Assembly: GCF_951230155.1 (NCBI RefSeq)
Contig: NZ_CATNVD010000005.1
Span: forward strand, 62,001 to 126,000
From: Parablautia sp. Marseille-Q6255
GTDB lineage: Bacteria > Bacillota > Clostridia > Lachnospirales > Lachnospiraceae
Reading direction: 5' to 3'
DNA length: 64,000 nt
Within the stretch, counting starts at the first letter, position 1. Every line of letters starts with the position of its first letter. The position numbers were made by a program, and so were the translations under genes. The notes beneath the pieces are model-generated. The model searched no databases. It was not told where the DNA came from and saw only the letters and a list, made by a program, of their open reading frames with translations. Positions 51,656-60,826 of this stretch are shown piece by piece.

Positions 51656-52452
51656 GATAAGCCTCCCCTTTGTTTATAGAATCGATCAATCAGAAGCAAT
51701 GAGATGACAGCCATGCTCCCCAGGATCAGTGCGACCTGTGCGGTGGAAGGAATGAGACCTGTCATCTGTTCCAGATCCATTTTTATCCCATGCGCAGCCA
51801 TGTCTCCGGCGCTCCAGAAAGTAGTAAGCGGCGCGGGCAGGATCCACAGCACTGCTTTTGGAAGCGCGTCAAATAATGCGGTTGCGCTCATATTGAGCAC
51901 ACTGTAAAAGACGCACAGCAGAACAGAAAAAACATAGGTCCTGCTGGAAAAGACAATAAGGACAACAAGCGGAAGCGTACCTGCCGTAATAAAAATTCCT
52001 GTCTCGACTGCCAGGAAAAGTTTGTAACCGATGCCGTAAACCTTCAGTGTCCCCAGACCGCAGAAAATTGTAGCAGCAGTAGAGGACACACAAAAAAGGA
52101 TTCCAAACAGGAACAGCACAAGGATTTTGGCGAGTACCATCTGCGTGCTGGTTACAGGGATCACACGCAGATTTTTGAAAGTGCCGTTATCCCGCTCCAT
52201 AAAAAACAGGATGGCAGCGATCACCCCAATGACACAGGGAAGTAAAAACTGGACGCCATATCCAAGCACCATGTTGAAAAGGCCGTCAAAGGCGTCTGCC
52301 CGATCGGTATACCGCTCCATCACAGATGGCGTTGTCATGAGAAAGGTCAGCGGGATCGGAAAGAGAAAGGCAGATAAAATAACCAGTGGGATAAATTTTT
52401 TTCGTTTTAATTTCCAGAATTCGCATGGGATGAGTTTAAGCAATTCCCTCAC
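51652..52452 (-). CDS. ABC-2 permease of lantibiotic/bacitracin-type exporter (first subunit)
   Basis: A 266-residue protein with six hydrophobic spans; FPIPLTFLMTTPSV near the N-terminus and MERDNGTFKNLRVIPVTSTQ (about 88-107) match the LanE/LanG immunity permease style. The start lies inside the end of the ATPase gene (17-base overlap, 52436-52452), and the stop overlaps the next permease start. Family is secure; the exact antibiotic substrate cannot be read. Confidence 0.87.
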   Translation of the reverse strand: MRELLKLIPCEFWKLKRKKFIPLVILSAFLFPIPLTFLMTTPSVMERYTDRADAFDGLFNMVLGYGVQFLLPCVIGVIAAILFFMERDNGTFKNLRVIPVTSTQMVLAKILVLFLFGILFCVSSTAATIFCGLGTLKVYGIGYKLFLAVETGIFITAGTLPLVVLIVFSSRTYVFSVLLCVFYSVLNMSATALFDALPKAVLWILPAPLTTFWSAGDMAAHGIKMDLEQMTGLIPSTAQVALILGSMAVISLLLIDRFYKQRGGLS

Positions 52453-53362
52453 CTCCCGTTACGCGTTTAAAATAATCCTCCAGACTTTCCTCGCAGGTGT
52501 GGACCTCTGACAGCTCCAGACCATTTTCTACGAAAGCAGCTACGATTTTTCCTACAGGCAGATCCAGGTTATACAGACACAGATTATGGTCATCCTGTAT
52601 AGAAAAAGAAGTTTCGTGGAAGATATGTTCCAGGATCCTTGCCGCCTGTGCAGTGTCAGAAAGCGTAAAGTGGATATGCCTGCTGCTTTTCTTCTCTAAT
52701 TCAACGAGACTTTCTTCCTCCAGCAATACTCCGTGGTCGATAATACCAATGTCATCTGCCAGCAAAGCGATCTCCGACAGTATATGGCTGGAAATTAAGA
52801 TTGTCTTCCCCTTACTGTCACACAGCTCGCGGATAAAAGAGCGAACCTCTGCGATTCCGATCGGATCAAGCCCGTTGATCGGCTCATCCAGGATCAGAAG
52901 CTCCGGGTCATGCATAACGGCAAGCGCAATGGCAAGTCTTTGCTTCATTCCAAGTGAATACTGTGAGAACAGTTTTCTGTCCTGACAGGGCAGACGGACC
53001 AGGTCTAAAGCGTCCCTGATCGCGTGGCGGTTCGGTACTCCGCGCAAAGCTGCAAAGATACGCAGATTTTCTGACGCAGTCAGATTCGGATAAAATCCGG
53101 GTGACTCGATCAGGCTGCCGATGCGGGGCAGCAGCTCCTTTTCATTCCCCTGCAGAGAATTTCCCCATAGCCGGACCGATCCGGACGTAGGCTTTGTCAA
53201 TCCGAGCAGCATTTTCATTGTGGTAGTTTTTCCGGCGCCATTTCTTCCAAGCAGGCCGTAGATCCGCCCCTTTTGCACATGGATATTCAGGTCGGCGACG
53301 CTTTTCTGAGAGCCGTACTGTTTTGTCAGATGCTTTGTTTCAATAATGTAATTTGTATTCAT
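52436..53362 (-). CDS. ABC transporter ATP-binding protein (antimicrobial peptide exporter)
   Basis: A 308-residue ATPase with intact motifs: Walker A GRNGAGKTTTMKM (about 40-52), signature YSLGMKQRLAIALAVM, Walker B LLILDEPINGLDPIG and H-loop ILISSHILSE. The first 220 residues closely follow the BcrA/NisF/EpiF class. GGAGG before the ATG at 53362. Upstream, four AAGGTT repeats at 11-base spacing overlap its promoter and are the likely binding site of the response regulator encoded at 54431. Together with the two permeases it forms an immunity-type exporter. Confidence 0.92.
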   Translation of the reverse strand: MNTNYIIETKHLTKQYGSQKSVADLNIHVQKGRIYGLLGRNGAGKTTTMKMLLGLTKPTSGSVRLWGNSLQGNEKELLPRIGSLIESPGFYPNLTASENLRIFAALRGVPNRHAIRDALDLVRLPCQDRKLFSQYSLGMKQRLAIALAVMHDPELLILDEPINGLDPIGIAEVRSFIRELCDSKGKTILISSHILSEIALLADDIGIIDHGVLLEEESLVELEKKSSRHIHFTLSDTAQAARILEHIFHETSFSIQDDHNLCLYNLDLPVGKIVAAFVENGLELSEVHTCEESLEDYFKRVTGGEGIA

Positions 53363-53387
53363 GTTCCAACCTCCTGTTCTGTAAGGT

Positions 53388-53439
53388 ATTCTACTACGTA
53401 AACCTTGCGGGAACCTTAACGCAACCTTGCATGAACCTT
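53388..53439 (-). promoter_or_regulatory. Promoter and response-regulator operator of the exporter genes
   Basis: On the minus strand TAGAAT (53388-53393) is the -10 element. Just upstream, AAGGTT occurs four times with 11-base steps (plus-strand AACCTT at 53401, 53412, 53423 and 53434). One-turn-spaced direct repeats at the -35 position are the classical binding pattern of OmpR/PhoB-type activators. Confidence 0.75.
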
Positions 53440-53499
53440 GCAATTCACAAAAGAAGCGTTTTTTCTCTGATTTTGGAGATGGAAAAGCGTTTTGCCCTG

Positions 53500-54426
53500 T
53501 CAGCCCTGTTTTCTGGTCAGGGGAAAGCGCAGAGTAAATCGGCTTCCCTGATCCGGCGCGCTTTTTACTGTTACTGTACCGTCCATTTTTTCTGCAAGCT
53601 GACGGACAATGGAAAGTCCCAGACCGCTGCCTTTTTGGCTTCTTCCCTTGTCGCATTTGTAAAGCCGGTCAAAAATATGCGCTGCATCCTCTTTCTCCAT
53701 TCCGACTCCATTATCGGATAAGAGAAGTGTCATATATTGCTCATCTTTTGAAAGGGTTATGCTTATGCTGTCAGCCTGGCTGTGGGCGAAGATGTTTTGC
53801 ATCAGATTGTTCAGGATCCGGCTGTAGCAGTCCGGGTCAAGATTTACCCAGAAGGGCTGGTCGGGGATAGCGATGTCATAAGCGATCTGTTTTTCTTCCA
53901 GCAAGGGGATCCAGTCGATCAGGATCATTCTTGTCAGCTCCCCTGCCTCAACATCAGTTATTTTCATAGAAAATTCATTGGAATGCAGTCTGGACCAGTC
54001 AAAAAGAACATCAATGTATTCTTTCAGCGCATGAGCCTTTTGACGGGCAGTCTCTATATATTCCTCCTGCTCCCTGCCTGTAACGATCCCTCTGTGTACG
54101 GCGTCGAGATATCCGATAAGAGTCGTAAGCGGCGTTCGGACGTCATGGGACAGGCTTGTCATAAGCTGGCGGCTGGCTTCCTCTGCCTGTCGGAGAGCAG
54201 AAAGCCGGTTTTCATAGGAGACGATGATCTCGTTGATCTCATAGGCTACAGGTGCGGTCAGCTGCGTTGACGCAGACAGAATACGCCTGTTCCCATTTCC
54301 GTTTTTTACATCAGTCAGAGCATCCGTCATTGCCGCCAGCTGCTTTTTTACGTGGCGGATGGCCAGGCAGGAGAAGAGAACGGATAAGACTGCAGTTACG
54401 GTCAATAATAAAATAATTGCCTGCAT
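53500..54426 (-). CDS. Sensor histidine kinase of the exporter module
   Basis: A 308-residue kinase. One clear span at the N-terminus (MQAIILLLTVTAVLSVLFSC) is followed by a HAMP-like linker, the H-box LMTSLSHDVRTPLTTLIGYL (His about 99), N-box LNNLMQNIFAHS, D-box LLLSDNGVGM and G-box GSGLGLSIVRQLAEKM. With a single N-terminal span it has no extracellular sensor and probably gets its signal from the transporter, as in BceS-like systems or C. difficile CprK. GGAGG lies nine bases before the ATG at 54426, a few bases after the response regulator stop. Confidence 0.9.
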   Translation of the reverse strand: MQAIILLLTVTAVLSVLFSCLAIRHVKKQLAAMTDALTDVKNGNGNRRILSASTQLTAPVAYEINEIIVSYENRLSALRQAEEASRQLMTSLSHDVRTPLTTLIGYLDAVHRGIVTGREQEEYIETARQKAHALKEYIDVLFDWSRLHSNEFSMKITDVEAGELTRMILIDWIPLLEEKQIAYDIAIPDQPFWVNLDPDCYSRILNNLMQNIFAHSQADSISITLSKDEQYMTLLLSDNGVGMEKEDAAHIFDRLYKCDKGRSQKGSGLGLSIVRQLAEKMDGTVTVKSAPDQGSRFTLRFPLTRKQG

Positions 54427-54430
54427 GGAT

Positions 54431-55123
54431 TCATACCTCCCTGTTAAAGCGGTAGCCGATCCCCTTGACCGTTTGGATATAGTTCGGGTTTTTGGGGTTG
54501 ATTTCCAGTTTTCTGCGGAGCCGGCTGATGATTGCCATGATATTGCTGTCATCATAAACGTATTCTTCGCCCCACACTTCTTCATAGAGCTGCTGCTTTG
54601 TCAGGATTTTTCCCTGGTGCTTTGCACAGCATAAGAGCACGTCAAACTCTTTCGGAGGAAGATCAAAGGTGCCATTTACGGTAGTGACGCAGCGATTTTC
54701 CAGATCAATGGTCAATCCGTCAAATACAAGCTTCTGTGCGGGCTCTCCTTCCTGATTGAGGCGGGTGTAGCGGCGGATAAGGGAAAGAATGCGGGCGATC
54801 AGCTCCTCCATATCAAAGGGCTTTGTCAGATAGTCGTCTGCGCCTGCACGCAGTCCCCGTACTTTAGAAATACTGTCATTTTTAGAAGTGAACATTAAAA
54901 CAGGCAAATTTTTTTCCTTTCGGATCTCCTCCAGTGTTTCGAAGCCGTCCATACCGGGCATCATAACATCCAGTATGACAAGCTGATAGGCTTTTTCATT
55001 TAATTTCTGCAGGCCTTCTTTGCCGGTATTACAAAAGTCAGCTTCTATATTTTCAGAAAGTACACTGCGCCTGATTAAATTGCAGAGCGCTGTGTCATCG
55101 TCAATAATCAAAATTTTATTCAT
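54431..55123 (-). CDS. OmpR-family response regulator of the exporter module
   Basis: A 230-residue regulator. The receiver begins KILIIDDDTALCNLIRRSV, phospho-Asp in LVILDVMMPGMDG (Asp about 53), Lys in YLTKPFD. The winged helix (about 130-230) has FDLPPKEFDVLLCCAKHQG and IQTVKGIGYRF. It is immediately upstream of the kinase gene. The direct repeats upstream of the ATPase gene at 53401-53439 are the likely target. AAAAGGAG precedes the ATG. Confidence 0.93.
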   Translation of the reverse strand: MNKILIIDDDTALCNLIRRSVLSENIEADFCNTGKEGLQKLNEKAYQLVILDVMMPGMDGFETLEEIRKEKNLPVLMFTSKNDSISKVRGLRAGADDYLTKPFDMEELIARILSLIRRYTRLNQEGEPAQKLVFDGLTIDLENRCVTTVNGTFDLPPKEFDVLLCCAKHQGKILTKQQLYEEVWGEEYVYDDSNIMAIISRLRRKLEINPKNPNYIQTVKGIGYRFNREV

Positions 55124-55276
55124 CGTACTGCTCCTTTTCCTGCCCGGTCCGGTCTGAGGCTGCCTTTTTGCGCTGTCTGAGCCCGGCAGGCTGTGGTTCT
55201 GTTTATCTTCCTAGTATAGTACAGTTTTTCCTTCAGAACAATCATACATTTTGTGGGCAGCAGTGACAAAAAGTGC

Positions 55277-55305
55277 TTGACGAAAAGCAGAAAATCAGCG
55301 ATAAT
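55277..55305 (+). promoter_or_regulatory. Sigma-A promoter of the Ser/Thr kinase operon
   Basis: TTGACG (55277-55282), 17 bases, GATAAT (55300-55305), 50 bases before the kinase start. Confidence 0.75.
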
Positions 55306-55354
55306 ATAGTTACATATTATATAAAGATAATTACACAAACAAAAAGGAGGAGGT

Positions 55355-57118
55355 ATGAAAGACCAATCGTCCAGGGAGCGCTTTATGGATGGGAATTACC
55401 AGAAGATCAGACGGTTGGGAAAGGGGGGAGACGGTACCGTATATCTGGTGCGTTACCTTCCGACAGAGCAGCTTCGGGCGGCGAAGCAGCTAAAGGAAAA
55501 CGGAGGCAGGCGTGTGCATGAGCTGAAGATGATGAAGCGTCTGCATCACCCATCTTTACCACAGATCATAGATGTCCTGGAGTGCGGGGGGCAGACGTGG
55601 CTGGTGATGGAGTACATCAGGGGAAGAACGCTTTCCGAACCGGAATGCAGGGCAACGCAGGCACGCCAGTTTTGGGAGACGGCAGAGCAGCTGGCGCAGG
55701 TCATAGCGTATCTGCATACGCAGACAGTGCCGGTTTTACATCTGGATATCAAACCGACAAACGTGCTGCTGCATCCGGACGGACATCTGGTACTGATCGA
55801 TTTTGGCACAGCAGTTTTTCAGGGAGATACAGACGGACGGGAGGCCTGCATGGGGACCCCGGGGTTTGCAGCTCCGGAACAATATGGCGATGAAGCGCCT
55901 GACACACGTGCAGATATCTACGCTTTTGGCGCTACGATGTATTACTATCTGTATGGTGCTGTACCGCAGAGACAGACGCAGGGGACACGAAGGGAAAAGA
56001 AGTGGCCGGGGGACAGGCTTTCCTGGAAAAGATCGGCAGAGCTGCTGCTTGCAAAATGTCTGCAAAAAGATAAGCAGCACCGCTTTGCAGATGGCAGACA
56101 GCTATATCGGGCAGTCTGCAGGCAGCATCAGAGATATAAAAAGAAGCAGAGTATTCGCAAGGCGTCAGGGGCAGCAGTGCTTCTTATCATGGTCGTGCTG
56201 TTTGGAGCAAAAGTAAATAAGCCGGACAGACCGGATCGGCAGACAGAAATGGAAGAGGAATATCTGTCTTTTTTAGAAAGGGCAAAGGGAATGGGACTGA
56301 CACAGGCACAGACCTGCTATCAGGAGGCGGTAAAACGGATGCCGGAGGATGAGCGGTGGTATGTGCAGCTATTTGACTGGCTGGAGAGAGATTATATTTT
56401 CAGCACGCAGGAGGAGCATATGCTGCAGGAGCTGATATATCTGTCTGTGGAGGATGGACATACAGCACTGGATCTGTTAAAGAAGCACACGGAGGAATAC
56501 GGAGCCTTTGCATACAGGCTGGGTGTGGACTACTGGTATTTTTATGAAGGGGCGGGAGGAAAGGCCGCAGCATCCAGCTGGTTTCGTGAGGCGGCAGAAG
56601 CACACAGAAGTGTCAGGGCGGTGCGGGAAACTGCGATGCAGGGACAGTCCGCCCGTTCAAAAATGCATAGAAAGGACAGCGGAGGGTGGGGAGAGGCAGC
56701 CGGGATCTACGCGGATATCGCTTCCTATTATGAGACACTGGGGAAGCCGGATGAGCAGGGAAAGCGCAACGCAGATGTTTGCGTCTACTGGAAAGATTTA
56801 AAAAAGCTTTGGACCCTGGGGGAAAAGGAACAGACAGCAGCTGTGATCAGATGGCAGATCGCAAAAGAGATGCTTTCCATCCTGACTATGAGAGCGGCGG
56901 AGCTTCGGCAGGCGGGGGAAGGCTGGCAGGAGACACAGAGGCTGCTGCGGTCACTCGATCTGTTTTTACACTCAGAAGCATTACAGGAGAACGAGGAGGT
57001 GGACTGGGCGCAGTACGAAGCTGCATGCGCGGCAGTGGAGAGGGTATTTGCGGATGAAAGGGGAAATACATTTGAAAGAAAGGAAAAAGACACAGAAAAG
57101 AAAGAAACAGATCCTTGA
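55355..57118 (+). CDS. Membrane Ser/Thr protein kinase with extracellular helical domain
   Basis: A 587-residue kinase of the Hanks type. The catalytic domain (about 14-262) has the G-loop LGKGGDGTVY, Lys44 in RAAKQLKEN, the catalytic loop HLDIKPTNVLL (Asp131), IDFGTA (Asp149) and TPGFAAPEQYG. A membrane span at about 270-288 is followed by about 300 residues outside the cell, rich in helices and aromatic residues, TPR/SEL1-like in look, with no PASTA repeats. So it differs from PrkC/PknB. AAAAGGAGGAGGT precedes the ATG. It overlaps the next gene and heads an apparent operon of envelope proteins. Confidence 0.92.
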   Translation: MKDQSSRERFMDGNYQKIRRLGKGGDGTVYLVRYLPTEQLRAAKQLKENGGRRVHELKMMKRLHHPSLPQIIDVLECGGQTWLVMEYIRGRTLSEPECRATQARQFWETAEQLAQVIAYLHTQTVPVLHLDIKPTNVLLHPDGHLVLIDFGTAVFQGDTDGREACMGTPGFAAPEQYGDEAPDTRADIYAFGATMYYYLYGAVPQRQTQGTRREKKWPGDRLSWKRSAELLLAKCLQKDKQHRFADGRQLYRAVCRQHQRYKKKQSIRKASGAAVLLIMVVLFGAKVNKPDRPDRQTEMEEEYLSFLERAKGMGLTQAQTCYQEAVKRMPEDERWYVQLFDWLERDYIFSTQEEHMLQELIYLSVEDGHTALDLLKKHTEEYGAFAYRLGVDYWYFYEGAGGKAAASSWFREAAEAHRSVRAVRETAMQGQSARSKMHRKDSGGWGEAAGIYADIASYYETLGKPDEQGKRNADVCVYWKDLKKLWTLGEKEQTAAVIRWQIAKEMLSILTMRAAELRQAGEGWQETQRLLRSLDLFLHSEALQENEEVDWAQYEAACAAVERVFADERGNTFERKEKDTEKKETDP

Positions 57119-59762
57119 GGCAGTCATAGCCGCCGGTATCATAGTAGCCCTGCTTCTGACCGTATGCGATGAATTGCTGCAGGAGCAAAGGCAAATGAGG
57201 CAGGCGCTTGCAGCAGGAGGAGATCTGGAAACGGGATATGGAGATGCGGCCTCGAGCAGTATTCCGGAAGAGACGGAGTGTGAAAGCGAGACGGAAAGCG
57301 AATCGGAAAGTGAGGCGGAAAGCGAGACAGAAAGCGAACCGGAAAGTGCGGCGGAAAGTGAGGCGGAAAGCCCTGAACAAAATCAGACGCAGCCACAAAG
57401 TGAGATGCGTCCGCAGGAAGAGCCACAGGATTCGGATGACATGACCGTTTGCCCCTCTCCGGCGCCGAAGCCAGAACCGATATTGCCGGATGCACAGGAG
57501 GATCAGACAGAAGAAGAGAGTGTGATGGATCCACAGCAGACAGATAGCGAAGCGGGAGAAGCAGGACAGACACACCCCGGGGACGAAGCAGACGGTGATA
57601 TGCAGACACAGGATGGAGGACAGGAGACACAGCCGCAGTCAGATCCGCCAGAACAGATGCAGGAGGAGCCGGAGTCTGCACAGGAGTTGGAGACGCACAA
57701 GGAGCCGGAGTCTGCACAGGAGTTGGAGACGCAGGAAGAGCCAGAGTCCGTGCAGGAGTCGGAGCCACAGGAAGAGTCAGAGTCTGCACAGGAGTTGGAG
57801 ACGCACAAGGAGCCGGAGTCCATGCAGGAGGAGACAGGCTCTGTGCAGGAGCCGGGGGCGCAGGAGGAGACGGAATCCATGCAGGAGTCAGAGATGCAGG
57901 AGGAGCCGCAGACGGAAAAGAAGGAGACACAAAGAAAGCCCCGGAAGATTATACGGGGAAAGCATTATCATATCAGGGGAGAAGATGGCGCCTGGTACAG
58001 GGACGAAGCAGACCGCCTGTGGGTGCGCGCGGGGAGCAGTCTCTGCGTGGAAACAAAGTCCGGGAGCGGATATGATCAGGCACAGGGACTGGAGAACCTG
58101 GAACAGGACGGAGTATTTACATTTTGTCTGAAAAAAACAGATGCTTCCGGAAAGGTACTGGAGGAGTCTGAGATAAAGCAGGAGCGGTATTTTGTAGACG
58201 GGGAGGCGCCTTTAGCGGATATTGCTGTTCAGGGAGAGAGGCTGGATGGGATTGTATACACAGCAAAGGAGGCGCAGGCAGTCATCACCGTTGCTCCCGA
58301 TGGAAAAAGTGGTCTGAGATCCGCGGCGTATCTGGTACTTCCATGTGAGGAGGACGGGAGTCTGCTGCAGGACCCTTCCCGGGAGAAATGGACAACATGT
58401 GATGAAAATTCTTCTGTTGCGATACAGGAAGAGGGGGTGTTTCAGGTATTCGTCAGGACGGAGGATCAGGTGGGAAATACGGAATTTTCAAAAAGCAGGA
58501 TCATTTGTGTGGACCATACGCCTCCCAGGATACAGATCAAAGGGGTACAGGATCAGACAGCGAATGCGGGAGAAGTAAAGCTTGTGGTAACAGGCACAGA
58601 CGAGCATTATAAGCTGGGAACGCTGCGGATTGAGCTGGAGGGAAAGAACACCGGGAAAGCGCCTGAGGTGTGCAGAAAAAAAGAGACGGCACAGGGGGCG
58701 GTGACGGAGTTTTTCGACTTCCCTAAACAAAGAGCATATGATGATGTATATCGTCTGCTTGTCCGGGCAGAGGATCTGGCGGGCAATATAATAGAAGAAA
58801 GCATGGAGTTTTCTGTGAACCGCTGTGGTTCTGTCTACGATCTGTCCAGGGAAACACAGCAGGCGCTGAAAAAATATTTTCTTTCCCGGCCTGCAGCAGT
58901 GACGTTTTATGAGACAAATATTGATTATATTGGAGAATCGCAGATTTATTGCAGAAGAGATGGCGAGCTGCAGCGTCTGGAACGGGAGAAGGATTATTTT
59001 GTGGACATGGAGGGCAGCCGCGATTCATGGAAGAGGTACTGCTATACCATACCGGAAGCGTATTTTCGTCAGGAAGGGATATATGAGCTGCTGCTTGTGT
59101 CTGTTGACCGTGCAAACAATAAGGCAGACACCGGGATGCAGAAAAAGCAGGTGGCATTTGTGCTGGACTGGACAGCGCCCGAGTGTGTCATTACCGGGAT
59201 TGAAGAACAGGGGATTTATGAAGACGGGACAGTCACAGCGTGCCTGACTCCGCATGATAAGATGGGACTAAAGCAGATGAGGGTCTATCACAACAGCAGG
59301 CTGCTTCTGGAAAAAAATGAATTTCATGAGAGGGACGCTACCGTCAGGATCCCTCTGGAGCAGGACGGGCAGTGGCAGACGGTGCAGGTTTTTCTGGAGG
59401 ATCAGTCAGGCAATACATACTGGAGCAGGGAAATCCCTGTGTTTGTGAGAAGTGGTGCGCGGGAGGTGCCGCAATACCGCAAAGTAAGGGCGAGCGCCAG
59501 GGAGACGGAGCAGAAAAAGAAAAAGGACCTGCGCCGACGTATGGCAGGACTGCCCGATATCAGAAGCATACAGCGGATGGAACGGCAGGAGGCAGGGAGT
59601 GACCGGGAGCTGCCGCTACTAAGACAGACATCTGTAAGTGGCAGGCAGCAGCTTGGGCGTCTGGAGGGTACTGCTCTGCTTATCCTTGGCGTAGTGATGT
59701 TTGCGCTGACGCTTCTGTCCTGCATTCTGGCTCCGTGGAAAAGGAAAAACAGACCAAAATAG
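57054..59762 (+). CDS. Large bitopic envelope protein with acidic repeats and Ig-like domains
   Basis: About 902 residues; ATG 57054 or a TTG at 57072 are possible starts, both inside the end of the kinase gene. One N-terminal span (ILEAVIAAGIIVALLLTVCD), then about 260 residues of low-complexity acidic sequence: Ser/Glu stretches and imperfect ESAQELETHKEP-type repeats (57660-57900). Then several beta-rich Ig-like modules with repeated VDHTPPRIQIKG / LDWTAPECVITG-type phrases, typical of Big-like or cadherin-like adhesive modules. A second span at the C-terminus (LLILGVVMFALTLLSCILAP) with a basic end. No sortase motif. A spacer-and-sensor protein partnering the kinase is inferred. Confidence 0.8.
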   Translation: MKGEIHLKERKKTQKRKKQILEAVIAAGIIVALLLTVCDELLQEQRQMRQALAAGGDLETGYGDAASSSIPEETECESETESESESEAESETESEPESAAESEAESPEQNQTQPQSEMRPQEEPQDSDDMTVCPSPAPKPEPILPDAQEDQTEEESVMDPQQTDSEAGEAGQTHPGDEADGDMQTQDGGQETQPQSDPPEQMQEEPESAQELETHKEPESAQELETQEEPESVQESEPQEESESAQELETHKEPESMQEETGSVQEPGAQEETESMQESEMQEEPQTEKKETQRKPRKIIRGKHYHIRGEDGAWYRDEADRLWVRAGSSLCVETKSGSGYDQAQGLENLEQDGVFTFCLKKTDASGKVLEESEIKQERYFVDGEAPLADIAVQGERLDGIVYTAKEAQAVITVAPDGKSGLRSAAYLVLPCEEDGSLLQDPSREKWTTCDENSSVAIQEEGVFQVFVRTEDQVGNTEFSKSRIICVDHTPPRIQIKGVQDQTANAGEVKLVVTGTDEHYKLGTLRIELEGKNTGKAPEVCRKKETAQGAVTEFFDFPKQRAYDDVYRLLVRAEDLAGNIIEESMEFSVNRCGSVYDLSRETQQALKKYFLSRPAAVTFYETNIDYIGESQIYCRRDGELQRLEREKDYFVDMEGSRDSWKRYCYTIPEAYFRQEGIYELLLVSVDRANNKADTGMQKKQVAFVLDWTAPECVITGIEEQGIYEDGTVTACLTPHDKMGLKQMRVYHNSRLLLEKNEFHERDATVRIPLEQDGQWQTVQVFLEDQSGNTYWSREIPVFVRSGAREVPQYRKVRASARETEQKKKKDLRRRMAGLPDIRSIQRMERQEAGSDRELPLLRQTSVSGRQQLGRLEGTALLILGVVMFALTLLSCILAPWKRKNRPK

Positions 59763-59824
59763 TTTTCATAGACTTTTTTCGACAAGTGTGCTATGATGCC
59801 CCGTAAAGGGGTGAAATAGAAAGA

Positions 59825-60814
59825 ATGGGAAAGAAAAAGAATGTAATAAAACGGAACAGCGGATTTATAGCAGGCTGTGTACTGGCTGCAGGAGCATCCT
59901 TTTTTGCAGCAGATTTTGCGATGACAAACGGGCTGCCGACTCTGGCGCCGGAGCCGTCCGACGAAACGCAGGAAGCGACTGTGGCCGGACTGGAACCGGA
60001 GGAGACGGAAAAGAAGGTTTACGAGACTGACCCGTTTACTGTGACATCTTCCGGTAATATCATCAAAGGTGTAGAGACTGAGAAGCAGACGCAGGAGAGC
60101 GGGGAACCGCAGACAGACGAGCAGGGAAATGTGATCGGGTATACAGATGCAGACGCAGGATCGGATGAGGGAAGCGATACGGATGACGGTTCACAGACAG
60201 CAGGGACGTCAGACGGAAGCGGCAGCACGCCGGATGAAGGCTCAGGTTCGGGAGACGGAAGCACAGATGGAAGTGCAAACGGAGGGTCTGATGGCTCATG
60301 GAGCGGAGGAACTGACGATTCCTGGGACGAAAGCTGGGATGGATCCGGGCAGTCGATTGAGATCTATGATCCGGGCAACGGGGATTATTCGTACAATGAC
60401 GGCGGAAATACCGGAAACACGGGAGGAAATTCAGACAGCGGCTCCTGGGATGACTCAGGCAGCGGCTCGGGAGATGGCAGCGGCGCAGAAGATGGCGGCA
60501 GCCCGGACGGAAATGATGCAGTCACGCCTTCGGATGTGATCATCTGGGATATTAGCAGCCGTTATATTGATGAGAGCGAGCTGTACAATTATGACGCAGG
60601 TCAGCTGCGTCTGATCCGAAATGAGATTTTTGCGCTGAATGGACGCATATTTCAGTCTCAGGATCTGCGCGATTATTTCAGCCAGAAATCATGGTATGTG
60701 CCGACATACTCACCGGAAGAATTCGATGCGAACATGTTCTATTACCTGAATGACTATGAAGAGGCCAATCTGGAGGTTATCCTGAATTATGAGGCAGCAC
60801 TGGCGGGAAATTAG
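59825..60814 (+). CDS. YARHG-domain envelope protein
   Basis: A 329-residue protein. A span near the N-terminus (SGFIAGCVLAAGASFFAADF) is followed by a long Gly/Ser/Asp/Thr-rich linker (about 90-240, for example GSGSGDGSTDGSANGGSDG). The C-terminal about 80 residues are a YARHG domain (RLIRNEIFALNGRIFQSQDL, RDYFSQKSWYVPTYSPEEFD). The domain is typical of extracellular proteins and has no assigned activity. AAAGGGGTGAAATAGAAAG precedes the ATG, 62 bases after the previous gene, with an extended -10-like TGCTATGAT (59790-59798) in the gap. Confidence 0.85.
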   Translation: MGKKKNVIKRNSGFIAGCVLAAGASFFAADFAMTNGLPTLAPEPSDETQEATVAGLEPEETEKKVYETDPFTVTSSGNIIKGVETEKQTQESGEPQTDEQGNVIGYTDADAGSDEGSDTDDGSQTAGTSDGSGSTPDEGSGSGDGSTDGSANGGSDGSWSGGTDDSWDESWDGSGQSIEIYDPGNGDYSYNDGGNTGNTGGNSDSGSWDDSGSGSGDGSGAEDGGSPDGNDAVTPSDVIIWDISSRYIDESELYNYDAGQLRLIRNEIFALNGRIFQSQDLRDYFSQKSWYVPTYSPEEFDANMFYYLNDYEEANLEVILNYEAALAGN

Positions 60815-60826
60815 GGAGGTAGGAAC

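Noticed and set aside
57660-57900. CRISPR or non-coding repeats
   Set aside because: Repeats are in-frame coding and diverge mostly at codon level.
57139-57930. 263-codon reverse Pro/Ala/Ser-rich frame
   Set aside because: Antisense of the acidic repeat region of the envelope protein; repeats explain its openness.
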